Positions 1 to 7,682 of a stretch of DNA of 11,432 nt are shown here, one piece after another. The position numbers were made by a program, and so were the translations under genes. The notes under the pieces are model-generated. The model saw only the letters and a list, made by a program, of their open reading frames with translations, did not search any database and was not told the DNA's origin. Numbering within the stretch: the stretch's first letter is position 1; each line of letters begins with the position of its first letter. This stretch comes from JBBRLA01 sp038231615 (GTDB taxonomy: Bacteria > Myxococcota_A > Polyangia > Palsa-1104 > JAEUJZ01): assembly GCA_038231615.1 (NCBI GenBank), contig JBBRLA010000237.1:1-11432 (forward strand). The letters are read 5' to 3'.

Positions 1-1826
<1,826 letters not shown>

Positions 1827-1833
1827 CGCTCTG

Positions 1834-2298
1834 TCAAAGGCCCAGGGTGAAGTCGGGCGGGTCCAAAAGGTCGGGTGGGTCCAAAAGGTCGGGTGGGTCC
1901 AAAAGGTCGGCCCCGCCGTCGGGGGGTGAGTCGCTGGCCGGGGTGAGCAGCAGGTTGACCGCCGCGCTCTTGCCGGGGCTCAGAGGGACCTTGGCGGTCC
2001 CCGCGGCGAAGACCCTCATATGGGTGTCGCGGGCGGTGACCCTGACCCCGGCGGTGGTGTCGGTGGCGAGCCCGATCTCCGCGGACAGGGTGATGGGCAG
2101 CGTCAGCGGCTTGCCGTCCAGACCCGCGTAGTCGTGGTTCTCGGCAGAATCCAGGTCGACCTCCAGGTTCAGCAACGCCGGGGCCGCCATCACCGTGGGG
2201 TCGGCCCGCACGCTGAGGATCAGGGTCGCCTTCGAGTCCTGGCTGCAAGCACCCAGGCTCAGGAGCACGAGCAGGCACACTCTTCTCATCCTCTTCAT
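1834..2298 (-). CDS. Small lipoprotein with DLLDPP tandem-repeat tail
   Basis: This is a 154-residue predicted lipoprotein of unknown function. A basic N-terminus (MKRMRRV) and a short hydrophobic stretch lead to a lipobox LGAC, giving lipidated Cys18. The middle (about 22-125) looks like a single beta-rich domain with alternating hydrophobic residues, reminiscent of the small Ig-like or DUF4382-like exported domains, but I cannot name a family. The C-terminus is a low-complexity tail made of three perfect LLDPPD repeats. The first ATG (2296-2298) has no good Shine-Dalgarno; a TATGAT -10-like hexamer sits 3 nt upstream of it. ATG at codon 4 is an alternative start that leaves the signal peptide intact. 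The gene diverges from the TolB-like lipoprotein gene and converges on the acyl-CoA dehydrogenase gene. Confidence 0.8.
   Translation of the reverse strand: MKRMRRVCLLVLLSLGACSQDSKATLILSVRADPTVMAAPALLNLEVDLDSAENHDYAGLDGKPLTLPITLSAEIGLATDTTAGVRVTARDTHMRVFAAGTAKVPLSPGKSAAVNLLLTPASDSPPDGGADLLDPPDLLDPPDLLDPPDFTLGL
1852..1905. repeat. 18-bp tandem repeat, three copies, in coding sequence
   Basis: Three head-to-tail 18-bp units start at 1852, 1870 and 1888. The second and third are identical and the first differs at one base (C for T at 1858). A 5-nt partial unit follows at 1906-1910. On the minus strand each unit encodes LLDPPD at the C-terminus of the small lipoprotein. The near-identity at DNA level points to recent slippage expansion. 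Confidence 0.95.
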
Positions 2299-2420
2299 CT
2301 TATCATAAATGACACCCGGTTTCGCGACAGGCCAAAGTGGTCCGACCCCATGCCTCCAAGATCCGCACCTTGACCCCCCATGTGCGCCCTGGAGTTTGAT
2401 ATAAAGAGGGCACGAGAATC

Positions 2421-2426
2421 GGGAGG
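2421..2426 (+). promoter_or_regulatory. Shine-Dalgarno for the TolB-like lipoprotein gene
   Basis: GGGAGG is followed by 8 nt and then ATG at 2435. It fixes the start, and the encoded N-terminus is a proper lipoprotein signal peptide. Confidence 0.75.
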
Positions 2427-2434
2427 ATCACCTG

Positions 2435-4252
2435 ATGCACCTCACTTGTTCGCTTCGCCTGTCCATGGTTGTTTTGGCTGCGGGTCTTTGGGGCTGTGTC
2501 TCGCGACCTAGCTCGGTCGACGACCCCGGCCCGGCTGGCAGCGACATGCAAGGCGTGCTTCCCATGGGCGTGGCCCTGATCGTCACTCCCGCGGACGTGG
2601 TCCTGAAGGTCGACGGCAAGACCCCGCACAGCGTGGACTTTCACGTCACCCGCGATGGGCAGGACGTGGCCCGGCAGGCGACCCTGTACTTGGACAACCC
2701 AAAGCTGGGCAGCTTCAAGGGGGCCACCTTCACGTCGAACCCGGAGGCCGTCGGCAAGTCCGCGGTGCGCGCGCACTTGAACGCCGACACCGGCAGCGCC
2801 AGCGTGACCCTGCGTCTTTCCACCGTGGTGATCGGTCCCGGCGCCCCGGCGGATGCCCCGGGCAAGTTCGGCGGCCCCAACGATCCCACCCGCGCTCCGC
2901 AGATCGCCTACCCGCCCTCGGGCGCGCTTGTCCCGCCCAACCTGAATGAGCTGGAGGTGCAGTTTTTACCCAACAAGGCCACGCTCTTCGAGATCGCCAT
3001 CACCAGCGATGCCATGGACCTGCGCATCTACACCCCCTGCGTCACCGTCGGCACCGGGTGCGGCTTGGCCCCCGACGAACCCACCTGGAAGCTGCTTTCG
3101 CAGGCCGCGCGCAACACCACCGTGCAGCTCGCCGTACGCGGCACCTCCGACGGCGGCGGGGTGGGTGCTTCTGCCGCGCAGCCGCTCCTTTTCGGCAACG
3201 ACGACATGCAGGGCGGCCTGTATTACTGGGCCGCCTCCGCCGGCGGCGTCAACCGCTACGACTTCGGCCTGCGCGGGCAGAAAGCGGAAAACTTTTACGG
3301 CCCCCTGCGCGCCACCGCCATCTGCGTCGGCTGTCACGCCCTTTCGCGCAACGGCAAGCGCATCGCCGTGGGGATGAACATCCCCGGCCCCTCGGCCATG
3401 CGCACGCTCGACGTGGCCAGTCGCAACAAGCTCTTTGACATCCCGGGCATACCGACGATCAGTGGGTCCGACTTCGAGACCTTCACCGCCGACGGGGAGA
3501 AGCTCATCACCACCGAGGGCGGCGGCCTGACCCTGCGCAATGCCGCCGACGGGACGCAGATCGGCCAGAAGGCCGCGGTGCAAAACGCCGACATGCCCGA
3601 CGTGTCCCCCGACAACAGCCAGATCGTCTTCGCCCGCGGGCAGGGCACCTGTCTGGCCGGAGTGCTCTGCGTGACCCTCTCGGTGCAAGGGGCCAGCCTG
3701 TTCACCGTGCCCTTCACCGGGATGGGGTTTGGCCTGCCCACCGTGGTGGTGAAGTCAGGGGGCGAGAACAACTACTATCCGTCGTTCTCGCCGGACGGCA
3801 AGTACATCGCCTTCAATCGGGCGGCCGGGGATTCGTACGACGCCACGGACGCCCAGGTGATGGTGGTGCCCACGGCGGGCGGGGCGCCAATCTCGCTTGC
3901 GGCGGTAAACACGGTGGGGGGGAACTCGTGGCCCAAGTGGGGGCCCTTCGTGCAGCATTTCCAGGGGTCGACGATCACCTGGATCACCTTCTCCAGCAGG
4001 CGGGATTACGGCTTGCGGCACACGGGGAACTCGCAGATCTGGATGGTGCCGGTCGACAGCGCCAAGCTGGCCGCGGGCAAGGACCCGGGATATCCGCCCA
4101 TCTGGCTGCCCTTCCAGGACCCCGCCACCGGCAACCACATCGCCCAGTGGGTGGCCAAGGTCGAACGGGCCCCGTGCTCGGTGGTGGACCAGACGGGCTG
4201 CGCCCCCACCGAGGTGTGTGTCGACGGGATGTGCGTGCCGGGGATTCAGTAG
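2435..4252 (+). CDS. TolB-like beta-propeller lipoprotein with CxxCH motif
   Basis: This is a 605-residue exported lipoprotein, probably anchored in the outer membrane or periplasm. The signal peptide ends in lipobox LWGC (lipidated Cys21). Residues about 45-130 form a beta-rich domain. Residues about 150-280 form a second beta domain opening with YPPSGALVPPNLNELEVQF, a style I recognise from myxobacterial TolB-like proteins. A single CVGCH (Cys297, Cys300, His301) followed by ALSRNGKRIAVG matches the haem c attachment motif, but no distal ligand can be assigned. Residues about 310-570 contain propeller blades, including the PD40/TolB motif PSFSPDGKYIAF. The last 30 residues carry four Cys in a CxxxEVCVxGxC pattern, resembling the short disulfide-rich tails of myxobacterial surface proteins. 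Function is unknown; these folds usually mediate protein or ligand binding. Whether the motif binds haem needs experiment. The stop is 12 nt before the large palindromic repeat. Confidence 0.85.
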   Translation: MHLTCSLRLSMVVLAAGLWGCVSRPSSVDDPGPAGSDMQGVLPMGVALIVTPADVVLKVDGKTPHSVDFHVTRDGQDVARQATLYLDNPKLGSFKGATFTSNPEAVGKSAVRAHLNADTGSASVTLRLSTVVIGPGAPADAPGKFGGPNDPTRAPQIAYPPSGALVPPNLNELEVQFLPNKATLFEIAITSDAMDLRIYTPCVTVGTGCGLAPDEPTWKLLSQAARNTTVQLAVRGTSDGGGVGASAAQPLLFGNDDMQGGLYYWAASAGGVNRYDFGLRGQKAENFYGPLRATAICVGCHALSRNGKRIAVGMNIPGPSAMRTLDVASRNKLFDIPGIPTISGSDFETFTADGEKLITTEGGGLTLRNAADGTQIGQKAAVQNADMPDVSPDNSQIVFARGQGTCLAGVLCVTLSVQGASLFTVPFTGMGFGLPTVVVKSGGENNYYPSFSPDGKYIAFNRAAGDSYDATDAQVMVVPTAGGAPISLAAVNTVGGNSWPKWGPFVQHFQGSTITWITFSSRRDYGLRHTGNSQIWMVPVDSAKLAAGKDPGYPPIWLPFQDPATGNHIAQWVAKVERAPCSVVDQTGCAPTEVCVDGMCVPGIQ

Positions 4253-4264
4253 CCGGAGTCAATC

Positions 4265-4306
4265 AACACGGCTCTCTACGTGAAGAACACGGCTCTCTAC
4301 GTGAAG
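4265..4306 (+). repeat. Left outer pair of identical 21-bp direct repeats
   Basis: Two perfect 21-bp copies abut at 4265-4285 and 4286-4306. Each contains the core CTCTCTACGTGAAG. Related inverted copies lie on the other side of the palindrome. Confidence 0.95.
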
Positions 4307-4319
4307 CGGCAGGAGCGCC

Positions 4320-4445
4320 AAATCAGCCGACTGATTTGCTCAGTCACTGACGTGATTTATTAAGTCACTGAGGTGACTTTTAAAATCAGTCGAGTGACTT
4401 AAAAAATCAGCCCGGTGACTGAGCAAATCACCTGGCTGATATCCA
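4320..4445. repeat. Six tandem 21-bp palindromic units
   Basis: Units start at 4320, 4341, 4362, 4383, 4404 and 4425, an exact 21-bp period. The consensus is AARTCAS, four variable bases, STGAYTT, three variable bases. The four-base centres are CCGA, TGAC, TGAG, TCGA, CCCG and CTGG. Unit 1 (AAATCAG/CTGATTT) and unit 3 (AAGTCAC/GTGACTT) are perfect local palindromes with two paired changes between them. Equally, the five STGAYTT-N3-AARTCAS segments (4331, 4352, 4373, 4394 and 4415, 17 bp each) form near-palindromes across unit boundaries. There are no unique spacers, so this is not a CRISPR array. Confidence 0.93.
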
Positions 4446-4455
4446 CCCCCTTATT

Positions 4456-4497
4456 TCTCGCGTAGAGGGCCTTGTTCTTCGCGTAGAGACACGAGAT
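4456..4497 (-). repeat. Right outer pair of 21-bp repeats (inverted, diverged)
   Basis: Copies at 4456-4476 and 4477-4497 share the core CGCGTAGAG. Each matches the reverse complement of the left outer repeat at 16 of 21 positions. They occupy exactly the mirror positions of the left pair about base 4381. Confidence 0.85.
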
Positions 4498-4620
4498 CGA
4501 TCCAGGCGCCAAAAGCCGTCGCCTCGCGGCAGAAGCGCGGATTGATCCAGACTCAAGGAGACTCTGGTTGCTTATAGAATCGCGTCGTCATCGGCGGGCA
4601 TTTTTGGCCTGAAGGTGGTT

Positions 4621-5652
4621 CTACTTCGCTTGTGCCAGGCGAGCCAGCGCGGCCTTCAGGCCGCCGTGCAGGGCGTCGACGTCTTTTTGCCGCCACTTCT
4701 TCGGATCGGCGCGCACGAAGGTGGTTTTGTCTTCCCGATTGTCGAAGCGCGCCAGCGGCAGGACATACGTGCGGCCGTGCGCGGTGACCGTTACCGAGTC
4801 CTTGTGCCCGGCTTGCTCCGCCTGTTGCTCCAGCCACTGCATGTCGTCGCATCCGTAGTCCCCCAGCATGACCGCGATGGGCACCCCGTGGTTGAGGATC
4901 GAGCCCGGGTCGTTGGGGTCCGTGCGCTCGTGGTTCTTGCGCCGCGATTCCTCCGGGCTGACCCAGATGTAGAGGATTGAGGACCGCGAAAGGATCTCCG
5001 GGCTGAGCCGGGAGAGCGAGTAGCGGTAGCCAAGGGGCGCATCCAAAGGCAGGCTCGACCCGTCCTTGCCGCCCCGGGCAAACTCGATGACCACGGTCTT
5101 GCCTTCCAGGCTGTCGGGGATGCCGGCGTTCTTCTGCGCCAGCAGGTCGGCCGCTTCGGGCAAAAGCGCCGCGAGCAGCTCCTTGCGCAGGGCGGCGGGC
5201 AACGCGCCCAGCAAGGCAGGAGCACCGACCTCGGCGCGGGCGGCGTCGAAGCGATCGAGCAACCACTCGGCGGCAGAGGCCGGCTGCTGCCGGCGGCGCT
5301 TTACCAGGTCGTCGAAGTCCTGGTTCAGTAGGACGATCAGCGTGCCCCAGTCTCGCGGGTCCTTCATCGGCACGTCGTTGGAGTCGAAGAACACCCCATC
5401 GTGGCCGCGCTGGCGCAGCTCCTGGCTGATGCGGCGCATCATGTGGACGTAGGGGTAGTCATCGAGCTGCACGGTCTGGCCCAGGTGCATCTCGTCTTTG
5501 CACTGCGCGGGAGAAAGCTGGGCCAGGTAGCGGCGCACCTCGGACTTCCCCGAGGCGGGCAGCGCCAGGAGGAGCAGCGTGTCTATCGTGCGCAGCGGAG
5601 CGGAGCGCGGTTCTTCTGTAGGTTTCTTTGTGGGGGGGTTCTGTCCGGGCAC
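4621..5652 (-). CDS. P-loop NTPase of unknown function
   Basis: This is a 343-residue protein that I do not recognise as a named family. A P-loop (Walker A) reads ALPASGKS at residues 30-37, directly after a hydrophobic beta strand (TLLLLALP). This suggests a kinase- or nucleotide-binding-like fold. Downstream, VVIEFARGG is a candidate Walker B-like strand. WVSPEESRRKNHERTDPNDP is a polar, Arg-rich segment that could be a lid or substrate region. No signal peptide or membrane segment is visible, so it is probably cytoplasmic. The chosen start is GTG at 5650-5652: GAGG lies 8 nt upstream (5661-5664), and the upstream in-frame extension is compositionally unlike protein. The stop faces the giant palindrome. 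It is divergent from the small secreted protein gene. Confidence 0.75.
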   Translation of the reverse strand: MPGQNPPTKKPTEEPRSAPLRTIDTLLLLALPASGKSEVRRYLAQLSPAQCKDEMHLGQTVQLDDYPYVHMMRRISQELRQRGHDGVFFDSNDVPMKDPRDWGTLIVLLNQDFDDLVKRRRQQPASAAEWLLDRFDAARAEVGAPALLGALPAALRKELLAALLPEAADLLAQKNAGIPDSLEGKTVVIEFARGGKDGSSLPLDAPLGYRYSLSRLSPEILSRSSILYIWVSPEESRRKNHERTDPNDPGSILNHGVPIAVMLGDYGCDDMQWLEQQAEQAGHKDSVTVTAHGRTYVLPLARFDNREDKTTFVRADPKKWRQKDVDALHGGLKAALARLAQAK

Positions 5653-5660
5653 CGGCTTTA

Positions 5661-5664
5661 CCTC
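5661..5664 (-). promoter_or_regulatory. Shine-Dalgarno deciding the GTG start of the NTPase
   Basis: GAGG on the minus strand is followed by 8 nt and then GTG at 5652. The frame stays open further upstream, so this site is the main reason for choosing the shorter protein. Confidence 0.5.
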
Positions 5665-5881
5665 AAAAAGGGGGTGAATGGCGCGCAGGCTATCACATCC
5701 CCGTCGTAGTGCTGCCCCTGACCGAGGTCGCCAAAGCAAAAAATTTGTGCGGCGAGCAAAATCAGGGATGAATATCCCCAGGCCGCCCCTCGTATCTACC
5801 AAACGCAGGAACAAGATACCGGGCATCCTCTGGAACCCTGGATGGCCGCCGCACTCACGGCGGTACGAGCAAGGAGAATTC

Positions 5882-6139
5882 ATGCGCAAGATCCTGTCGA
5901 CCCTCGGTCTCTTCACTGGTTTGTTCACCCTGTCGCTGGCCACCCCGGCTCTGGCACAGCAGGCCCCGGCTGTACCCGTCGCGGCGCAGCCCTCGGCGCC
6001 CCCGGAGGCCATGCACCCCACCGCCGCAAAGCCCGCCGCCAAGCCGGCCTCTTCAAAGGCGGGCAAGAAGGGTCACAAGCATCAGGGCCGCAAGGGCGGG
6101 AAGCACCACAAGGGCGGCATCATCAAGGCCGCCAAGTAA
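5882..6139 (+). CDS. Small secreted Lys/His-rich protein
   Basis: This is an 85-residue precursor. AAGGAG at 5871-5876, 5 nt before ATG, fixes the start, although the frame is open further upstream. The signal peptide is MRKILSTLGLFTGLFTLSLATPALA with probable cleavage after ALA (residue 25). The mature 60 residues begin with a Pro/Ala-rich stretch (QQAPAVPVAAQPSAPPEA) and end in a very basic segment with 11 Lys and 5 His, including GKKGHKHQGRKGGKHHKGG. Composition resembles acid-shock (Asr-like) periplasmic proteins, but low-complexity similarity is weak evidence of homology. Metal or polyanion binding is also possible. A strong hairpin follows the stop, consistent with a monocistronic gene. 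Confidence 0.82.
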   Translation: MRKILSTLGLFTGLFTLSLATPALAQQAPAVPVAAQPSAPPEAMHPTAAKPAAKPASSKAGKKGHKHQGRKGGKHHKGGIIKAAK

Positions 6140-6164
6140 GCCGGGCGCTCCATTTTGCTGGACC

Positions 6165-6190
6165 AGGCCGGGCCCCGCCCGGCCTTCTTG
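6165..6190 (+). terminator. Intrinsic terminator after the secreted-protein gene
   Basis: A 9-bp stem (6165-6173 with 6177-6185, AGGCCGGGC/GCCCGGCCT) has a 3-nt loop. It is followed by a T-enriched stretch TCTTG and starts 25 nt after the stop. The tail is not a pure T run, as is usual in G+C-rich genomes. Confidence 0.7.
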
Positions 6191-6233
6191 TCCCGCGCAG
6201 CCAAGCCGGCCAATCCACGTCAGCACCTTAGCG

Positions 6234-6260
6234 CAGTGCCATCCCCCACAGTGCCATCCC
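6234..6260. repeat. Short direct repeat CAGTGCCATCCC
   Basis: Two identical 12-bp copies (6234-6245 and 6249-6260), 15 nt apart, lie just downstream of the amidohydrolase stop. This is probably a local duplication with no evident role. Confidence 0.7.
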
Positions 6261-6277
6261 GTCAGCCGCATCCCCCA

Positions 6278-7624
6278 TCAGTCTTCCCGCCGCCATGTCC
6301 CCGTTAACTCCCTCACCCTTCGCTGCACCTCCCCGATCGGCAGCTTCACCAACTTCCTATCCCGCACCACCGCCTGCCCCCCAACGAACACATCCGTCAC
6401 CGCCCGCGCCGACAAGGAATACACCACGTTCTTCGCCAGGCTCTGCTCCGGCCACAACGAAGGATCATCCAGATCCAGAAAGCACAGGTCCGCGCACTCC
6501 CCCGGCCGCAGCCGCCCCGCGGGCAGGCCCAGCACCGACCCTCCCCCCGCCGTCCCCATCGCGAAGCACGCCTCCGCGCTGATCGCCTGCCCGGAAAGCC
6601 GTGCCACCTTCTGCAAGAGCGCGCAGCTCCGCATCTCGTCCAGCACCGACACCCGGCTGTTCGAGCACCCCCCATCCGTCCCCAGCGCCACTCGCACCCC
6701 CTTGCGCAAAAGGTCCACCACGTCCGTGATCCCATCCCCCAGAAACATGTTCGACCCCGGGCAGTACGCCAGCCCCGCCCCTCGCTCCGCCAGGAGCGCC
6801 CGTTCCCCCTCGTCGAACCAGCACCCATGCACCGCCACCATGTCGTTCCCCAGCAAGCCCATCCGATCCACCACCCGCAGCGGCGTTGTCCCGTACCGCG
6901 AGACCGCCTCGTCCACCTGATACTTCTCCTCCGACAGGTGGATGTGCCAGCGCGTGCCCGCCTCGCGCGCCGCCGCTACTCCCGCCTCCAGCATGGCCTG
7001 CGTGGCCCCGTGCAGGCTGTGCGGCGCCGGGCAGATGCTGACCAGAGGGTGGTTCTGGAATGCCCGAAAAAGCTCATGAAAGTGCCGCGTCGCCTCCGTC
7101 GGCGTCTCCCGGAAGCCTGGCGGCGCCGCCTCGTAATCATAGAAGCAGCGCGCCAGCACCAGCCGCAGCCCCACGTCCCGCGCCGCCTGGATCACCGCCC
7201 GCGCGTTCTCGTTGCCATGGTCGTTCAGGTAGAAGAAATCGCAGACCGTGGTGACCCCACACAGCGCCATCTCCGCGAAGGCGAAGAGCGCCCCCACATA
7301 CGTGCCGCGCGATCGCAGGTCAGCGTGGCCCATCGATTCCAGGATCCGCGGCGTGAAGCGGTAGAGTGCCCGTTCCCGCCAGTCCAGGAACGACAGGTCG
7401 TCCCCAAACCCGCGCAAAAGCGACTGGAACGAATGGTTGTGGGCGTTGATCGTGCCGGGGATCATCACCCGCCGGCCCAGGTCCAGCGGCACTTCGTTGT
7501 CGCGCACGACCTGCTTCTTCGGGCCCGCGGCCACGATCAGGCCGCCGTCATCGTCGTCAATGCGCACGACAAAGTCTTCGAGGACCTCGCCATCGACCAG
7601 GGACAGGGCTGCGGTCAGGAGCAT
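6278..7624 (-). CDS. Amidohydrolase, TRZ/ATZ (deaminase/chlorohydrolase) type
   Basis: This is a 448-residue metal-dependent hydrolase of the amidohydrolase superfamily, cyclic-amidine deaminase branch. Metal ligands are visible in order: NAHNH (His62, His64), HIHLSEE (His229), VAVHGCW (His266) and LGTDGGCSN (Asp317). Glu232 in HLSEE is the likely catalytic acid/base of the deaminase group. The small N-terminal beta domain and the C-terminal return (ADLCFLDLDDPSLWP) complete the usual composite barrel. Length is normal for the family. The substrate could be a purine, pterin, triazine or S-adenosylhomocysteine-like compound; the residues visible do not settle which. The start at 7622-7624 is chosen by family length; the frame is open 23 codons further but would overlap holA. 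No clear Shine-Dalgarno is seen. It is divergent from holA, with 58 nt between starts. Confidence 0.88.
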   Translation of the reverse strand: MLLTAALSLVDGEVLEDFVVRIDDDDGGLIVAAGPKKQVVRDNEVPLDLGRRVMIPGTINAHNHSFQSLLRGFGDDLSFLDWRERALYRFTPRILESMGHADLRSRGTYVGALFAFAEMALCGVTTVCDFFYLNDHGNENARAVIQAARDVGLRLVLARCFYDYEAAPPGFRETPTEATRHFHELFRAFQNHPLVSICPAPHSLHGATQAMLEAGVAAAREAGTRWHIHLSEEKYQVDEAVSRYGTTPLRVVDRMGLLGNDMVAVHGCWFDEGERALLAERGAGLAYCPGSNMFLGDGITDVVDLLRKGVRVALGTDGGCSNSRVSVLDEMRSCALLQKVARLSGQAISAEACFAMGTAGGGSVLGLPAGRLRPGECADLCFLDLDDPSLWPEQSLAKNVVYSLSARAVTDVFVGGQAVVRDRKLVKLPIGEVQRRVRELTGTWRRED

Positions 7625-7682
7625 GGAACTGACGCTATCACGAGGGTGGCTGGCGGGAGTAGGCCGGAGTAGACTGCTCCCC

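Larger units (their letters stand above)
4265..4497. repeat. Giant nested palindrome built of 21-bp repeats
   Basis: A 233-nt imperfect palindrome is centred on base 4381; every arm pairs at coordinate sum 8762. The outer arms are two identical 21-bp direct repeats on the left and two diverged inverted copies on the right (each 16 of 21 matches). The core is 4320-4445, six 21-bp units. The long-range core helices are 4322-4328 with 4434-4440 (7 bp), 4332-4347 with 4415-4430 (16 of 16) and 4353-4368 with 4394-4409 (15 of 16). The core is about 42% G+C by count, well below the flanking genes. It lies between two convergent genes, starting 12 nt after the TolB-like stop. It could be a dispersed palindromic (MITE- or REP-like) element, a protein-binding array or a very large 3'-end hairpin; the sequence alone does not decide. 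Confidence 0.9.

Noticed and set aside
2370..2405. TTGACC and TATAAA as a promoter for the TolB-like gene
   Set aside because: The hexamers are 24 nt apart, too far for a sigma-70 promoter, and no better pair is evident.
4320..4445. CRISPR array
   Set aside because: The 21-bp units are contiguous with no unique spacers, and no cas gene is present.
4253..4510. Transposon target-site duplication flanking the palindrome
   Set aside because: I compared the bases next to 4265 and 4497 and found no matching short direct repeat.
5678..5881. N-terminal extension of the small secreted protein to 153 residues
   Set aside because: The extension would bury the signal peptide, while AAGGAG sits 5 nt before the inner ATG.
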